Shown: positions 24,701 to 46,369, counted from the first letter of the stretch. The stretch: DNA of 64,000 nt from Cyclina sinensis (GCA_012932295.1 JAAONU010000016.1:35185241-35249240), one strand, 5' to 3'. A program made the numbers and translations. Notes: generated from the sequence alone by a model not told the origin.

Positions 24701-25825
24701 ATCAAATTAAAGATTCATGACTAGAGGTTGAGCCGTTTCGTGGTTGTCTAGTTCCGCAAGTCACATGATATAATGAAAACGAATATTTTACAGTTTTAAA
24801 ATGACATAAAACATCACGGTAAATTACATTTTTTTTTTACTTTGAGTCTGTGTATTGAAAGCTTTATGATGAAAAATGATTGTAGCACACAGATTTATGC
24901 AACATTCTAAAAAATGTTTTGATTTTATGAAATTCATGAATAATTTTGTTTCAAATGATAGAAACGAAATGCCTCATTAACGATTTATTGTTGGAAAATG
25001 CTGGAGCTTCTAAATGGACTGATTGTTTGATTTTGCTGTTGTTTTTATGCTCCAAGTCGGGGTGGGGAGGGCACACAGAATCGAGCGTGCGTCCTGAATA
25101 TCTTGTGTGTTGAAATAACAGTTGAAATATGCTTTGAAATCGGAAGAGGTTATTGAGATTTGAACCTGTCACTACGTATAGTTGTCTTGCATATAAATGG
25201 TTCACCCATGAAAAAAAAAAACGAAACGTTCCGTACATTTCTATTAGTCTTTTGTTTTCGCGAAATGAGCGCATGCGCCTTTCTCAGCACGCGTCTGCTG
25301 CTTGTGTGGGTCTTTCTCTACTGAGAGGAAAGAGACATGTGCCTAATTATGCCAAATGAACAAATGAACATCTTGTCATTCTGTAATGAGATTATCACCT
25401 ATCGCAGAATATGCAGGAAGAATCAAAAACCATGCTTCGGGTAAGCTGGTTTTTAAATGTCTCCTGGTCTTGCTAATGTATTTTTGAGCCATCAGATACA
25501 AAGAGACAAGCCATCAACAAAAAACAAACCCTTCTAAATCAGCAATGCTTAATGAGAATTACGAGTCCAGCATCTGATCTAGATATGAACTGATAATACC
25601 GCAACTTAATTATGAGAATGCAATGACTGTGTGGATTTTTATGTGTATATTCGGAATTTGACAAATACACCTTAGAGGGTTTCATACTCGGGATGAGTAG
25701 ATCAATCGAGAAGGTGTATCTTTGATGAAATGTTGTAATGTCTAAAAAAAAACCACTCTAATTCTGAAAATCCGCAAAGAAAATACAATTAGTATTATTC
25801 CTTTGCACAATGCTACTAACTGCCG
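21740..25825. other. Gene-free AT-rich spacer
   Basis: No exon, RNA gene or repeat family was recognised. The only local oddity is a GT-run followed by 13 G at about 23743-23770. Short open frames here have no supporting features. Confidence 0.4.
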
Positions 25826-25829
25826 ATGC

Positions 25830-26150
25830 CTAGTTCTTTCTACAAGAAAGATTGGGATTTTTTTCTAGTGTGGGACAAAGCAATTTTAGAAGAGAGTAGA
25901 GCATTGAACCAAACTCTCTTTGATATTGGCGTTTCGGAAAGTGCCTTAGTAACAGGTCTGTATCAGACTTGCTTGGATCAAAGATACAAGCTTTGTCATT
26001 ATGCCCAACCTGAGAACATCTGGAGCAAAGCTGTGGATTGCCTTGTTTGGTACTCAACACTGCCATACCATAAATCTTACACAGATTCTGCTAGAACCAT
26101 TGTACCTCAGGATACGATTCAGCTGGTACATAACAACACAAAGGCGTAAT
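25830..26150 (-). pseudogene. Retroelement gag-like zinc-knuckle fragment
   Basis: The minus strand encodes LCSRCSQVGHNDKACIFDPS, a clean CX2CX4HX4C zinc knuckle of the kind found in gag nucleocapsid-like proteins, where it binds nucleic acid. The frame continues upstream through VVMYQLNRILRY without a good start codon and stops at 25830 soon after the knuckle. No protease, reverse transcriptase or terminal repeats were seen nearby. It is most likely a decayed piece of an LTR or DIRS-type retroelement. A cellular CCHC protein is less likely because there is no splice structure. The overlapping plus-strand frame is a shadow. Confidence 0.45.
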
Positions 26151-26168
26151 TTCAGAAAGATATCAACA

Positions 26169-26205
26169 GGGTCATGGGGTCAGGGTCATGGGGTCAGGGT
26201 CATGG
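26169..26205 (+). repeat. Short GGGTCATG tandem repeat
   Basis: The 14-bp unit GGGTCATGGGGTCA is repeated about two and a half times, making five GGGTCA hexamers with alternating 0 and 2 base spacing. Confidence 0.8.
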
Positions 26206-26209
26206 AAAT

Positions 26210-29200
26210 ATAGATGATATGATGATGAACAAGGAAACGATGAAAGAGAAAAATTATATGTCGAGGAAGACGAGGCACGATTAAAAGAAAAAAAGCTAAA
26301 TATTTGATATCTCTAGTTCAAATAGTGGGTGAGGTTTTTTCACTCATAAAGTAGAAAACCTCACTGTCATTCGTAAATAAGGTGTTTCATTTTTGTTTCA
26401 AATAACTGAAACTCAGAATGATAGTTTCATTACACCCACGTAGTGTTACGTAGATATTAAAGATACTTAAATGACCATATCAAACGCTTTTTTATCATCA
26501 ACAAAACAGCAATATAGCTTTTTGCACTGCCTTCCAACAGTAAATACGTTGACTGTTTCAGTATTAGTGTACCATACATTTCACACAACCTCTCCGGTGC
26601 GAAACATATCAATAATTTTGAAAGCTATTATGTTTTTAAGTTAGAATTGATGTTCAGGAAGGACGAATAGCTTTTATCATTCGTATAATTCATGTCAAAC
26701 GTCTTCTTGAAGCACATGCTGCGTTGAAACATGGTAAGAGATGTCCAAGCCAAACTTGCCTCATTATAGCCTTGATATATTTATATTGTTATAAATGGAA
26801 TAAGCTTCTCTTTATAATGCCAATCACTTTAATACTAAGATATTACTTATATTTATGATATCTATATTGTAATATAATTTTAAGCTGATATTTGCCTTTA
26901 GGAAAAATGGGCATGATGTAAAATTATTAAGTGTTACTGAAATTCTGAGACTTCTTCATGCAGATTTGTAAGAAGTTATTTCTTTCATAATTAGTTTCCA
27001 TGATTTGATACTGATTTTAACAACTTCGTATCAATCGATAACTAATCGATACAATACGGCTTACAGATCAATAATAAAAAGACATTATGTTATTACACTG
27101 TGACCTTCCATGAAGCTTTTCTGATGGCAGCTGTCAGACAAAATGCAGTGGTCTTGTCTGTTTCCTTGTATAGCGCTGATGATACAGTTGTTTTGCGACT
27201 TGTTATTAGTTCCAGCAACACGTTTTAGATAGATTTGGCTATCAAACTTTCCATCTTTATATGTGTATTTTTTCTAACTGTAGCAAAGTGAGCTATTTAA
27301 ACGATCAATTATAGTAATGACGCTAATCACTTAAATGAGTGTTTTATCTGGCGAAGAGAAAAGTTAAACCACTTTGGCCACAGCTAAAACGACATCGTGC
27401 ATTTGATGATCGGTGTATGTGGCAGTCGGCGTTTCTCTTGGCTTGCCGTCCTAGTATCCCGGGAACGAGTGATGTCGCAAAGATACGGACATAGAAGCAT
27501 GTGCCATTTTATGTTTGCGGCGACTTTGATCTACACATATAATTTGTTTGCAACACGCAAAAAAAACCTTAGTGCCAGGAACTGGTTGATGTCACCGGGT
27601 ATGTAGGACCTCAGAGTAAACGCAGAAATGGAGAGTGAATAGACCCCGCATAAAATGTGCCGTTGTTAAAGACTTAAGCCTTTCCATAGTAATGAATGTT
27701 GATAATTTTGTTAAGAAATTGGTCTTATTGAAAGATTAACTGAATTATTCTTCTCGCTGTCCCAATATGTGTCTGTGTACAATATATTGTGTTTCAGGTG
27801 TTCTCATTTGTCACTGGTTCCCTAAAATTACAGTGGTCAAAGGGTTATGTGTCTAGGTCAGTGAACATCTTATCAGTGTCTAAGAAAGCAGCCAGATAGC
27901 AATCATTGAAGGAATGCTTGGTTTAGTTTGATAAACATCTTAGACCATTTCATATAACTTTACTATTTCTTCTTTACGAACGTCTATGGATGTGATGGTA
28001 ACTTTTTGCTGTTTAAGTTATTGGTTCAATTTCTTCTGTTTTTTCCAAACAACTAATTCTTTTCCTCCCATATCAATATACTGAAGGCCATTTATGCGGT
28101 TTATCTTTTATATCCATGACAACAAGATTTGTTTCTTGGAATAGATTATTATCAGTAGAATAACTAATAGCAGAAGTACTAGTAGTGTACGGTATTTTAA
28201 AGAAAATATGATGTATAGCATGACAATAACATGTTATCTATAACCATTGAGTTGGCATTATCTTATATTGACCGTGAATTTATATTCAAACTCTTTCTTT
28301 CTAAAGATAAACTGATCAACAGATAAAGTAATTTTACGATTTGTCCACATATGTTTAGCATTTCGGCAATGCTGGTCCAGAATGCTGATGCATTTTGGTG
28401 GTGACTTAAACAACTCGCTCGAATTTTCATTCTCAGCACCTAACATCGACTGCATGTGGCTTGTAAGTAACCTTTTGATATTTGCCGTTAAAATACTAGA
28501 ATCTTATAATTTCCAAAAAGAGGGACATGCATTTTTTTATGGTGTAACAAGGACACTAAGATCTTTTAGGTACTTGGCTGAGTCATCTTCAGTTGCCCAG
28601 CCACTAGCATCAGTCACAATTGACATCTCCTTGCTTTTAGAATTTAACTCTTATATGGATGTACATTTATAGACCATGTTAAATGCGCAGAAATGTTACT
28701 CAGATAGATAATGGTTCGTTCATTCGTCGGCAGTAAAATTTTGGAGGTAATATGAAGGAGGTCAACAAATGAAATGTTATTATCCAAAATCTATGGATTT
28801 ACGAGCTTTGTGTCTACCACAAGAAATATGATAAAAACGACGGAATCGTTTCTATCTCTGCTTTGTATAAATCTTATAAATTGCATCTTTATTTTCTTAA
28901 TTATTCTGTATTAAGGCAGTCTGTCTTTGTCTTTGTCCCATCAGCACCGCGTCTCTCATCCTGCACTGGATCTGGACGTGTCTTGGTTGTCTGCAAAATT
29001 ATCAAAACGATTGGGTATTAAGCAAGTAATGGATGACTCAGATTCACTTGGAATTTCTCTTGTGTGAATTAGCTGCCTCGAAGTGGGTTGCCGGGGCGGG
29101 GGAGGAAGGAGGGCATATACGGCAAGATATTTAGAAAAAAAATATGTTCATATATTACTTTCAGAACAGCCTTGATTTTTTCATTTAAAACTGAATCTCG

Positions 29201-30890
29201 GCAATAAAACAGTTAGGATACATGGATTATCAAAACATGAAAGATATATGAAATAACTGTACTTCGAAACAAGTCATTCCCTATGAGTTGATTAACCAGA
29301 GCATAAAAAAGGAAATCTTTAACTTCTTTCATACACATTTTGCGTTGATTTAGTTAATCTTGTAATGTCTCCGAGACAGTATCCCCCGAAAAGTGAAAAC
29401 ATTCGTCTCTCAGAAATTGCCATTTTCGCTCGATTAACTGTCGACGTTATTAATGGTTTTAGTGCCTGAAAATTAATAGCAACTTTGTTATAGTACGACG
29501 TATGCCTTGTACAAGTAATTGCCTTCTGCCATAAGTAAATAGTTTTTGTTTCGCTAAATTAGCATTACATTTAAAGCACACAAAAAAGTACGTTTTTACA
29601 CGTGTTTGTTTCCGGTCTTTTGATTGTAACGCCAAGAAAAATATAATATTACGTTTTACGAATATTGGATACAAATTAAAAACTTTTCGCTACATTTAAA
29701 CTCAAATTAACATGACACCAAATCCTAACCTTATTTCATGGGTCGTTGACTCAGGTTTTATGAATTTTGTTCAACCAGCATGTTTTTCTTTGCGTAGAAT
29801 TACATACGGACGTCTGCCTACAGACGGCTGTTAAGAGTCAAATTCAAACTGGGTTTATTGCCAGGGAAGGTACTGTTGTAACCACCGTCCAATAGTAACG
29901 GTATGGAACTGGACCTCTGGGTGGTGAGATATTTTTATTCAGTATTTTTATCAGTCTTACTCGAACCATTCAGGTTCTCCCAGGTACAGGGCATTCTGTG
30001 CAACAAGAGAGATTTTCCGGCTTTTATTGTGGCTTCATTCGCCTGAATGATGTCTTGTTCAACACATTAAAAGAGTAAATTTTATTCGTTCTTTAATTTG
30101 CTAAAGATGTTCCTTTAACAATTGTTTATGCAAGTGGCATGGCTTTATACGCAGCTTGGTCAAGGTATGGTCAGAGTAAGATGCTTTTGGCAATACTCTT
30201 GACATTCTACTTTCAGTTTAAACTTATTTAACCCAACTTTTCAAGACAATTCTTTCATCTAGTGCAATGAACTCTCGAGAATGATTTGTGTAGTTAGTTA
30301 TGGCCAATACTCAATGAAATGGCTGTTCACTCAAGTCAGTACATTATCATATTTGGTCATTGTTAAATACATTTCAGGCTGTTGGGATTTGTCGATCTAA
30401 ATCTCTTGACAATTTTACTGGTAAAGTCTGAAGTTAGCGATATGTCTTAACATAAATGATCTGGTCAGGAAATTGTTGTATATTAAATCGTTGGTGGTGG
30501 GGGGGGGGGGATCTCGATTTGGAGATTTTGGAGATCCCTAGTTCGAATGCCACCTGAGTTGAGAGACTCTGGCTACTTTCTGCATTCCACACTTCACGTG
30601 TACAGGTTTGGATCCAGGAAGCGGTCATCGAGTGGGATTATTTTAATATTAGATAACTTATTTCCCAATCAAAGAAAATAAACAGCAAAGTTTAAACTGG
30701 TTAACCACTTATAAGCACTTATAACATTTCTGCACTGAGGGATCGGAATATGAGGAGTTAAAAATATGAAGGTACGTATTTTTTATTGCTTTGATAAGGG
30801 ACATTATATGGCACATAGTTTCTTGATAAACCTTTGCTTACCAATACGATTTCTTCGTGATCTCAAACAAGTCTTGGTTATATTACATGC
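26210..30890. other. Gene-free spacer between the gag relic and NK1 copy A
   Basis: Mostly AT-rich single-copy sequence. Less AT-rich patches at 27360-27660 and 28910-29110 stand out but encode nothing I recognise. A G-run at 30497-30510 is a simple repeat. This is the 3' side of NK1 copy A. Confidence 0.35.
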
Positions 30891-30893
30891 ACT

Positions 30894-30899
30894 TTTATT
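30894..30899 (-). terminator. Candidate polyadenylation signal for NK1 copy A
   Basis: The first AATAAA on the minus strand after the stop codon at 31281, giving a 3' UTR of about 400 bases. Position fits, but there is no transcript evidence. Confidence 0.35.
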
Positions 30900-31280
30900 G
30901 CGTTTAACGATTGACTCGTTATACCATAGTAATCTCTAAAACTTAGTCGTTAAAACATTTTTGATAACAATAAACAAAAAATAGTAATTTCAAGAGATTA
31001 GTCTACATTATAATTTGAGGGTCATTTAGCTAAACAAACTAAAAACTTGAATGTCTGTGTTATACACTGAGATTTCACATTATACAAGAAGTTACCAATA
31101 TTATAGGCACCAATCATATCAATAAACTGAAAGTTAAGGAAATGTAGAAAATAAGCGTAATAAATAGTTGTCGTTGCCGCCCCTGAACTGGGCTTTTTAA
31201 CCGACTATAGATTAGTTCAACAACCATATAACAAAAGTCAATGGATTCGAGTCATTAAAATAATTGCAGATGATAAAAAG

Positions 31281-39038
<7,758 letters not shown>

Positions 39039-39600
39039 TTGTAGACTATTGTAACACGAAGTTAAATCACCTATATAACCCTGTCAACTTTAGGAATAAA
39101 TATCGGATGTAAATCTTCACAAAACAAATAAGTAGTCCGCAGTATTAAATAGTTCATCTGTTATACATATGTACTTACAGAAATCGACATTCAAAGTGAA
39201 GTTTCACTTAAACGTTGCATATCCTACAACTCAACAAGATACAGTTCCAAGCCATTGGTGGCGACAATATTTTGCTAAATTTCAAACTTTTCGTTCGACG
39301 CTTGTGTGTTCTACATCAACAGTACACTCAATTATCCGGCTCGTTTCTAGCGGAGTCCTCCTCAAATGATATTTAGTGTCATCAAGAATAGTTATAATAT
39401 TCTATATCTCTGTAACTGAGCTAATATAAGCACATTAAGAGCTACCGTTTGAAGTGGCTCATTGTTACCGATACTGACAGGTTGTGCGCATGCGTATTAC
39501 CACTACACACTGAAACTTGATTGGACAGCAGGCGGAGTCTGAATTCTCCAATAAGAGCGTTTCGCTTTACATAGTAGCTAAGTCGAAATGGTAGCTTTCT
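39039..39600 (-). promoter_or_regulatory. Probable promoter region of NK1 copy A
   Basis: Within 600 bases above the start codon are TGCGCATGCGT (39485-39495, NRF1-like), GGCGGAGTCT (39531-39540), and CCAAT boxes in both orientations (39520-39524 and 39548-39552). A similar set in the same order lies above NK1 copy B. The initiation site is not determined. Confidence 0.45.
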
Positions 39601-42600
39601 TATTCAAAAGGCTATGTTATATTCATTATATCAACAAAGTGGTAATTTTCAACGTTATCGTCAAAAACAAAATCTTTAGGTAAACAAATCGGTGAAAATA
39701 CTTACAGTCATAAGAAAATCGTAACATAATAGGAAAAACAATTTTACTTAATCAAGACTTTTTCTTTCAATGGTAAAATAACACCAAGAATTAAAACTGC
39801 GGCTCATCAAATAAAATGTGACCCGATTATCCACACTGTTGTGTTTTTAACTCCACTAATTCTTTAATAAATGCGAGTTTTGTTGTAACCGTTATAAAAA
39901 TATTGTAACATAAAGTAAAGAATTTAAAAATATCATAACATCAAGAGATAAATGACAAAAGTCACGCAATATTTCGCGGTTAAATATTTGTCATTTTCGG
40001 TACTTTCAAAATTATGTCAGACAAAATACGTTTAGATTTCAGGTCTAAGCCAAGTCTTTCCTATTCGACATCGCCTGAGTGTTTAAATGTGATAAAGGTA
40101 TTAAAACAGTTCTGTTTTTCAAGTTAATACACATCCATTTTTTTTTCTTTTTCTCATAAAAAGACTACATAAGCGGCTTCAACATTCTATTTATGCATCA
40201 CCCCATTTTTATCATCCTTTTTTATCATCAGTAGCAACTTAGGCGTCCGCGTTTTTTATCTTCAAGCTTCCCAGTGAAAATACCTTTTCAGTCAGTTTGT
40301 CATATTTCATATCTTAATTCGTTTATAATATTATAATTCTTTGTCGTTAGGGTGTTGAGATGAAACAGTCGATAATGCAGGCATAAAAGTGACACATTTT
40401 TCCCTTATCATAATATTCAGTATACTTTTGGTCGCCACAACAGATATCAGCTTGCATTTTCAAAAACTTAACAATAACACGGTCCATTACATTACATTAT
40501 GTACCTGGTACAGAGATTGTCACTGTCAACTTTGCGACGACAACGATGTTTACGCTGAGTTATTCGTTTATGATTTATTAAATTAAAAGTTTTTTCTTTA
40601 TTTTCGGATGCAAAACTTGATTTCGATTGCTAATATTGTATAAAACGGATAATGACTCGTTTCTGCGCTAAATGTTATTTTTTATTTGATTTTTATACCT
40701 CGCTCGCATTAGAGTACCTAATACCTCTCGGCACGAGAGCTGATTTTTGAACATGGATTATATAGTTAGTTAGTATAAAAACCATCCTGACAACATCTTT
40801 CGTAATTTTTTTCTCAAGAAATTTTGCAGTAAATTAGCAGACACCGTGATACGATCACAACTTCAATGAGTCAGAAATGTTTTGCTAACAGACGAAATGT
40901 CTCGATCTAACGAGATTACTGTGAAAACTGTACACATCTCCTCGCGTGTTTATCAATTGTATATTAAATAATATAAAGAAATTGCTAATATAAAATGAAT
41001 CCATGTTCATTTTTTAATTTGTCCTTTTTATTTCTTTTTTATCATTAAAATCATCATTTGAAACCTTGATAGCAAAATTTTTACACAAGTATCACATTTG
41101 TCTAAAAAAAAGTTTAGGAACGTCAGGTGTGTTTAGAAGTGAAAAAAATATTGTTATTTCCTCCGACTTTGTTGCCTCATGTACTTGACAGTGCCATGAT
41201 ATAGTACGATTAACATTGATTATCTGCATTAAGCATTAAAATTTCTACGAGTAAATCGTATTTATACATTCTTGTTATTTCACGATTGGTTAATTTTATT
41301 GCTTCACCGTTCAGTTCAATCTTGATTGCATGTCTCGTTATAACTAGCAGTAATTTGTTCCATTCAGTGCTAATTGCCGCCATTAGAATTATGCGTTTAT
41401 TTTGCAGACGATACAGATTCAAAGAAAATATGGAATGAAAATGGCTGTAAAGTGTTCAAGAATTTCGCCTGCTCTTTGAAGGTTCCTTTAGGGAACGCAA
41501 TGCATGATCAACACTTGTATAAACACGCTGTAAAATCAAATGTCCAACCGCGCAATGATTCAAAAATGTAAAAAGTCCGTCATCATTATTTTCGGCCAAG
41601 TATACCCATGATAGTCCTAATTGTTTTTCGTCTGCTAATCTGATGGTAGATTAAGACTTTTCTCTTTGATGGTTGTTGAGCAGAATGGACGTTCCTGCTG
41701 GGAGCTTGAGATCACGTGCGTTTGTATAATAGAACAGATTCAAAGTAGAATCCCAGAGCAGTGTCAACATTGAGTCCTTGTGAAAATGAAAACTGAGTGA
41801 TGCGGTGATCATTGATAGTTTCAAGAGCCTTGTACATGTATCTGTATATATCAGCTCATAAAGACATAAATGATAAACAGCAGTTTTGTATCACTTCCCT
41901 TCATCAAAATAATAAAAAACGAATGCATATAATATCGTTTCCATACATGTTATTAATGGTCGCTAGTCGGCAATCCCACACATAAAGAGTATGGTTTATG
42001 TATGAGAAAAATAAAACGTGTTTGATCAAGAACGTACGCCGTAAAAAAAAACTTTTTTTGTTCTCGTTACTCTAGCACAATTCTCTCTTCAGAATCGCCC
42101 TGTTTTCAATACCATTAAGAATTATTCTGATGAATTACTAATAATAATATCGTATTTTAATCTATAATTGATAAATTCACTGAAAAATGTGCTCAGAAAT
42201 TGTATGGACAGATTGAAGTCTGTTTTTTACATGCGTGTGCTAATCAAATATAGAAAAGATTTATTTGAAATATAGCTGTGGAAGATTTTCATACAACATC
42301 TCGATGAAATCTTAGTCAAGGTTAGTTATTCTGAGGGTAAACCTCCCGTAAAGAATATCAATTAAACCGAAGTGGACCTTTGATGAGTTAATGAGTTTTC
42401 CACGAATGCACTTGTCGAAGGATCATTTCACCAGTTTTCGGATAGTTTGCGACGTTCGGATGGTGCAAGAGAAGTAATTAGACACGGATGCCAGTTTTAG
42501 ATAAATGTTGTGGTTAGGACTATGATCGATTGGTCAATATTTTAGAATCAGGCTCCATGAAACAACGTGACATCCTGCCACCGTACATTACTGCAATTTC

Positions 42601-44170
42601 GTCTGCTGTAATTTACGCAGACAGCAGGTTCTGAAACTCTGCGTGTAGTCCTTATAGTTTGAACGAATATCTTGATAGGAGTTTAACACAAACCAAAGAC
42701 ACCAAAAAAGTTGAAAAATTCATTGTTATAGCCATTGTTTTTCCTGTTTGTGTCATTTGCAATCATTACTTTGAATGTATATTATAATGCAGTGTTATAG
42801 AAGGATCTGACACGAATTTCATATTATGTAAACTTTTTTGCCAACGAGTTAAGGAGCCGAGCTTAAAAAAATATTTCTTGTTAAGTTGAATAAAAGTATA
42901 TATGAACTTTTAATGAGTGTCAGATTCTTTTTGACACATGACCAAAACAACCATAACATGGATCTTACTGTAATTTAATCTATACTGAAAACCCTATAAT
43001 AAAACATACGCCAAGAAAAAATAGTTCCTAATGAAATAACAAAGTATGTCGGAAATACCGAACATAGAAGACGTCTTTTTGAAATAGAACATCTTTATTA
43101 TTTTAACAATTTTACCAGACGTTAGACCCAAACGACAGAAAGGGAAATAAATCCAGTTAGAAAATACGTGTGCAATTATAAAGAACTAAGTTGTGGTTTT
43201 ATTGCATTACAAACAACGTTTCTCATGTGATAACATACATATGAACATTTAATCTTTTCCATGATGTACATTGAAAGTCGAATGTTGCTAATGCCTTGAA
43301 AATGTTCTGCATATATTTCGCAAATCAAAGTAATAACAATTTTAATGTGTATTATATATCTGGATAATTATATTATTATTCATATACTTTGTGTTAGCCT
43401 TATGGTTTGAAAACCAAATTTGTCTCGTTTTGTGTTAAGCAGGAAATTCTAATTTCACTTCTAACCGTCTGTGAAAGAATCCTTTATCTTCGGAGAATTT
43501 GACGCAGCCGTTTTCAACACACAGAGGCCTTGAATTCCATTAGGACACAAACTTCCGTCACAGCCCGTTGCTTATCAGCACTAATTTGTTCCAATGAGCG
43601 AAAATGACATGAAATTGACCGGATCATGATTTCAGTTCGCTCTCCGCGCCAACTTGACCATAACACCTGTTTCTTGATCGCCCCTAAGGACTGTACGGCC
43701 AACTGTCTTCTTTAAAACTGACATGAAAGAAAACCTTTCATATTTTTTTGCATCATTTTCAAGTTTCAAGTTGTACTTACATTTTCTGAAAAAAGAAGTA
43801 CAAAGTACTTAAGTATTATTTTTTTGTATTTTTTATTTGAATACAGTAAGTTATTATTTCTTTTATTAATATTATTTATTTTATACATATATATTTATTT
43901 GACCTTTGAAGTTTTGTCTGATGTCAAAATGTCAGAGAAATCACATATCGGCGGGATCAGAGCAAAAACATTGTATCTTCTTCTTATCGAATATGTAGTT
44001 ACAAAAGTTTTGCAGTGACCGCTCTATATAAAACGGATATATATTTGAATGTTAATGTAAAAAACGCAAAATAAAAATACATTTAGAAACCAACAGAGTA
44101 AAGTTGTGACAGTTTCGAGTCTGTTACCAGAATGTTTCAGAACTACAAGCGATGCGTGACGTTCGAAGAG
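39601..44170. other. Spacer between NK1 copies, left part
   Basis: AT-rich single-copy sequence without a recognised exon. A less AT-rich, non-repetitive block at 43500-43710 stands out. The small reading frames here have no supporting domain or splice evidence. Confidence 0.35.
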
Positions 44171-44176
44171 ACGCCA

Positions 44177-44190
44177 CCAGTAGGGGGCGC
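44177..44190 (+). promoter_or_regulatory. CTCF-type core motif
   Basis: CCAGTAGGGGGCGC matches the vertebrate CTCF core CCASYAGRKGGCRS at every position. It lies in the gap between the two NK1 genes. CTCF is present in molluscs and its core site is conserved among bilaterians, so an insulator or loop anchor is possible. Occupancy is untested. Confidence 0.5.
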
Positions 44191-44279
44191 TGACAGACAA
44201 CGTTTTTTGTCGTCTGCTATGAGGAGATGTTGATAGGTGTTGTGAAAACATGGAAATACAAGAATTTGTGAATTTCATG

Positions 44280-45920
44280 CTTACAACAATGATGAAATAT
44301 TTAGTTTGAATAACCGCTTTGACGAGAAGGAGTTAGCAATATCTTCCCATGCCATTTCTGAGAAGCCACTGCTTAATTATGAAAACAGATTCAATCTTTG
44401 ACCTATTCTTGAAACCTATTTCATGTTCATTTTGATAGCAGTTTCATTGCACACTTTATTTGTAAATATCAATCCAGGATATTACTTGTTCATTTCAAGT
44501 GCATGTTGATATTTGCCTGGTTACCAAGGATACCTTCTAACTGAAAAAAATACCACAAAATCACGTTATATCAATAAAATGCATTTATATTAACGTTTTT
44601 TGTCAGGAATAAGACAAAAATATTGCCAAATTATTTGAATATAATGTTTTTGCACCAAAGATTGCTTCATAGAAAATTATTTTTGCCTTTTAAATCAGTT
44701 TTCCATTTTTTATTCAATAAGGTCGATTTTGCAAATTAATTGTGAGTGAAGTCACTTAGTTTGAAGGCATTCGACACAACTTCTTAAATGACTCGGAAAA
44801 TTGTTCTTTAAGTTATAAGATAATCTTTCCATGATGCGTTGCATCATAAATCCTTATGGTTTAGGTCTATATTTAGAAAAGAAAACATAAACACCTAAAA
44901 AATCTTTTGAGCTGATAGCAAAAATAATTCAGGTTATGAATTCTCTGTCTCATTCGTTTGAAGGGGCATTACCTAAAGTGACTTAGAGTATTCCCTTTTC
45001 TTCATAATCATATGAAGTTGAAAGTTGAAAGATATTGAACGAATTATTATCCGAAGTCAAGGCGTCCGTAAAAAAATCTAAGTGGAACAGGTAAACTAAT
45101 TGTATAATAAATGTTAACCTTTCTGTAGGGAATTATTATTCATACATAATTTTGGGAGTGTAGCAAATTTTAATACCAATGAACGCTTTCTTAGTGGCTT
45201 CTGCTTTAAAGAAGAATTTTTGACAATATATATTCTCAAATACATTATCATTTTGTTATTTACAGAGAAAGTGACAAAATGACTCATATGCAGTATGGTA
45301 TTTCCCCCTTAGCTGTTCTTATCGGTCACGGGTTTGAGCCAAGTACGCTTGCTGAGATGATACCAGACTTAAACCTTTCCGTTCAGGAAGCCGGTCAGCA
45401 AATAAAAGTCTTTTGTCTACGTTCTCCCTCCAAAAATCGTGAGAAAATGCAAAGACTGGTGTTGTAAATAACGTAACAATACCCGAATAAGGAAAGTCAA
45501 CTCTATAGCCGCTATAAATGAGCACTTGACTTTAATTATTTCATCAAAAATCTTTTTCTATACTAATTTCTTCACATTTAACATCGTCAACCATACAAGT
45601 GGCCCGGTATTAACAGCAGTTGTGAACTGCTGGTCGGCCCGTTTCTTGACTTAATTCAAATTTTCGGACGATTTAATTTCAACAAGAGGTTTCCAATTTT
45701 CTTTTGGGATGTAATAAGGACGGGCCCTTTTGGGAGCTGTATCATTATAACCCCTTTTATCGCCTAAATCCTTCTTATTGACTCGTTTTGCGAGTCAGTG
45801 CTCACAAAAATGAGTTTAATCGCTGTAAAATTAGAATGAAGTAATGAGAAAATGATGGATGTCCGCGCCGCTGGATTATGTTGTTAACCAATCAATTCGG
45901 AATATTTCAAAAATATTTTA
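44280..45920. other. Spacer between NK1 copies, middle part
   Basis: AT-rich with nothing recognised. A 62-codon plus-strand frame at 45279-45467 has no family I can name and no splice context. Confidence 0.35.
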
Positions 45921-45924
45921 TCTG

Positions 45925-46368
45925 TGTGAAGTTAGCAGAACAGCAGAAATGCAAAAAGCAGAATAGCAGAACAACTGCAACAGAATAGCTGACCAGCAGA
46001 ATAGGAGAACAGCAGACCAACGCTAGCAGAAAAGCAGGACAGCAGACCAAAACCAGCAGAATAGCAAAACAGCAGACCAACGCCAGCAGAATAGCAGAAC
46101 AACCCCAGCAGAATAGCAGAACAACCCCAACAGAATAGCAGAACAGCAGAACAACCCCAACAGAATAGCAGAACAGCAGAACAACCCCAACAGAATAGCA
46201 GAATAGCAAAACAACCCCAGCAGAATAGCTGACCAGCAGACCAACGCCAGCAGAATAGCAGGACAACTCCAGCAGAATAGCAGAACAACCCCAGCAGAAT
46301 AGCAGAACAACCCCAGCAGAATAGCAGAACAACTCCAGTAAAATAGCAGAACAGCAGAACAAAACAAA
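45925..46368. repeat. Minisatellite with mixed 22- and 30-bp units
   Basis: Units built from GAATAGCAGAAC and AACCCCAACA or AACCCCAGCA. The 30-bp form has an extra AGCAGAAC relative to the 22-bp form. Mixed lengths move the frame, yet long minus-strand frames rich in Cys, Leu and Ser stay open because of composition. I treat these frames as artefacts. Confidence 0.88.
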
Positions 46369-46369
46369 A

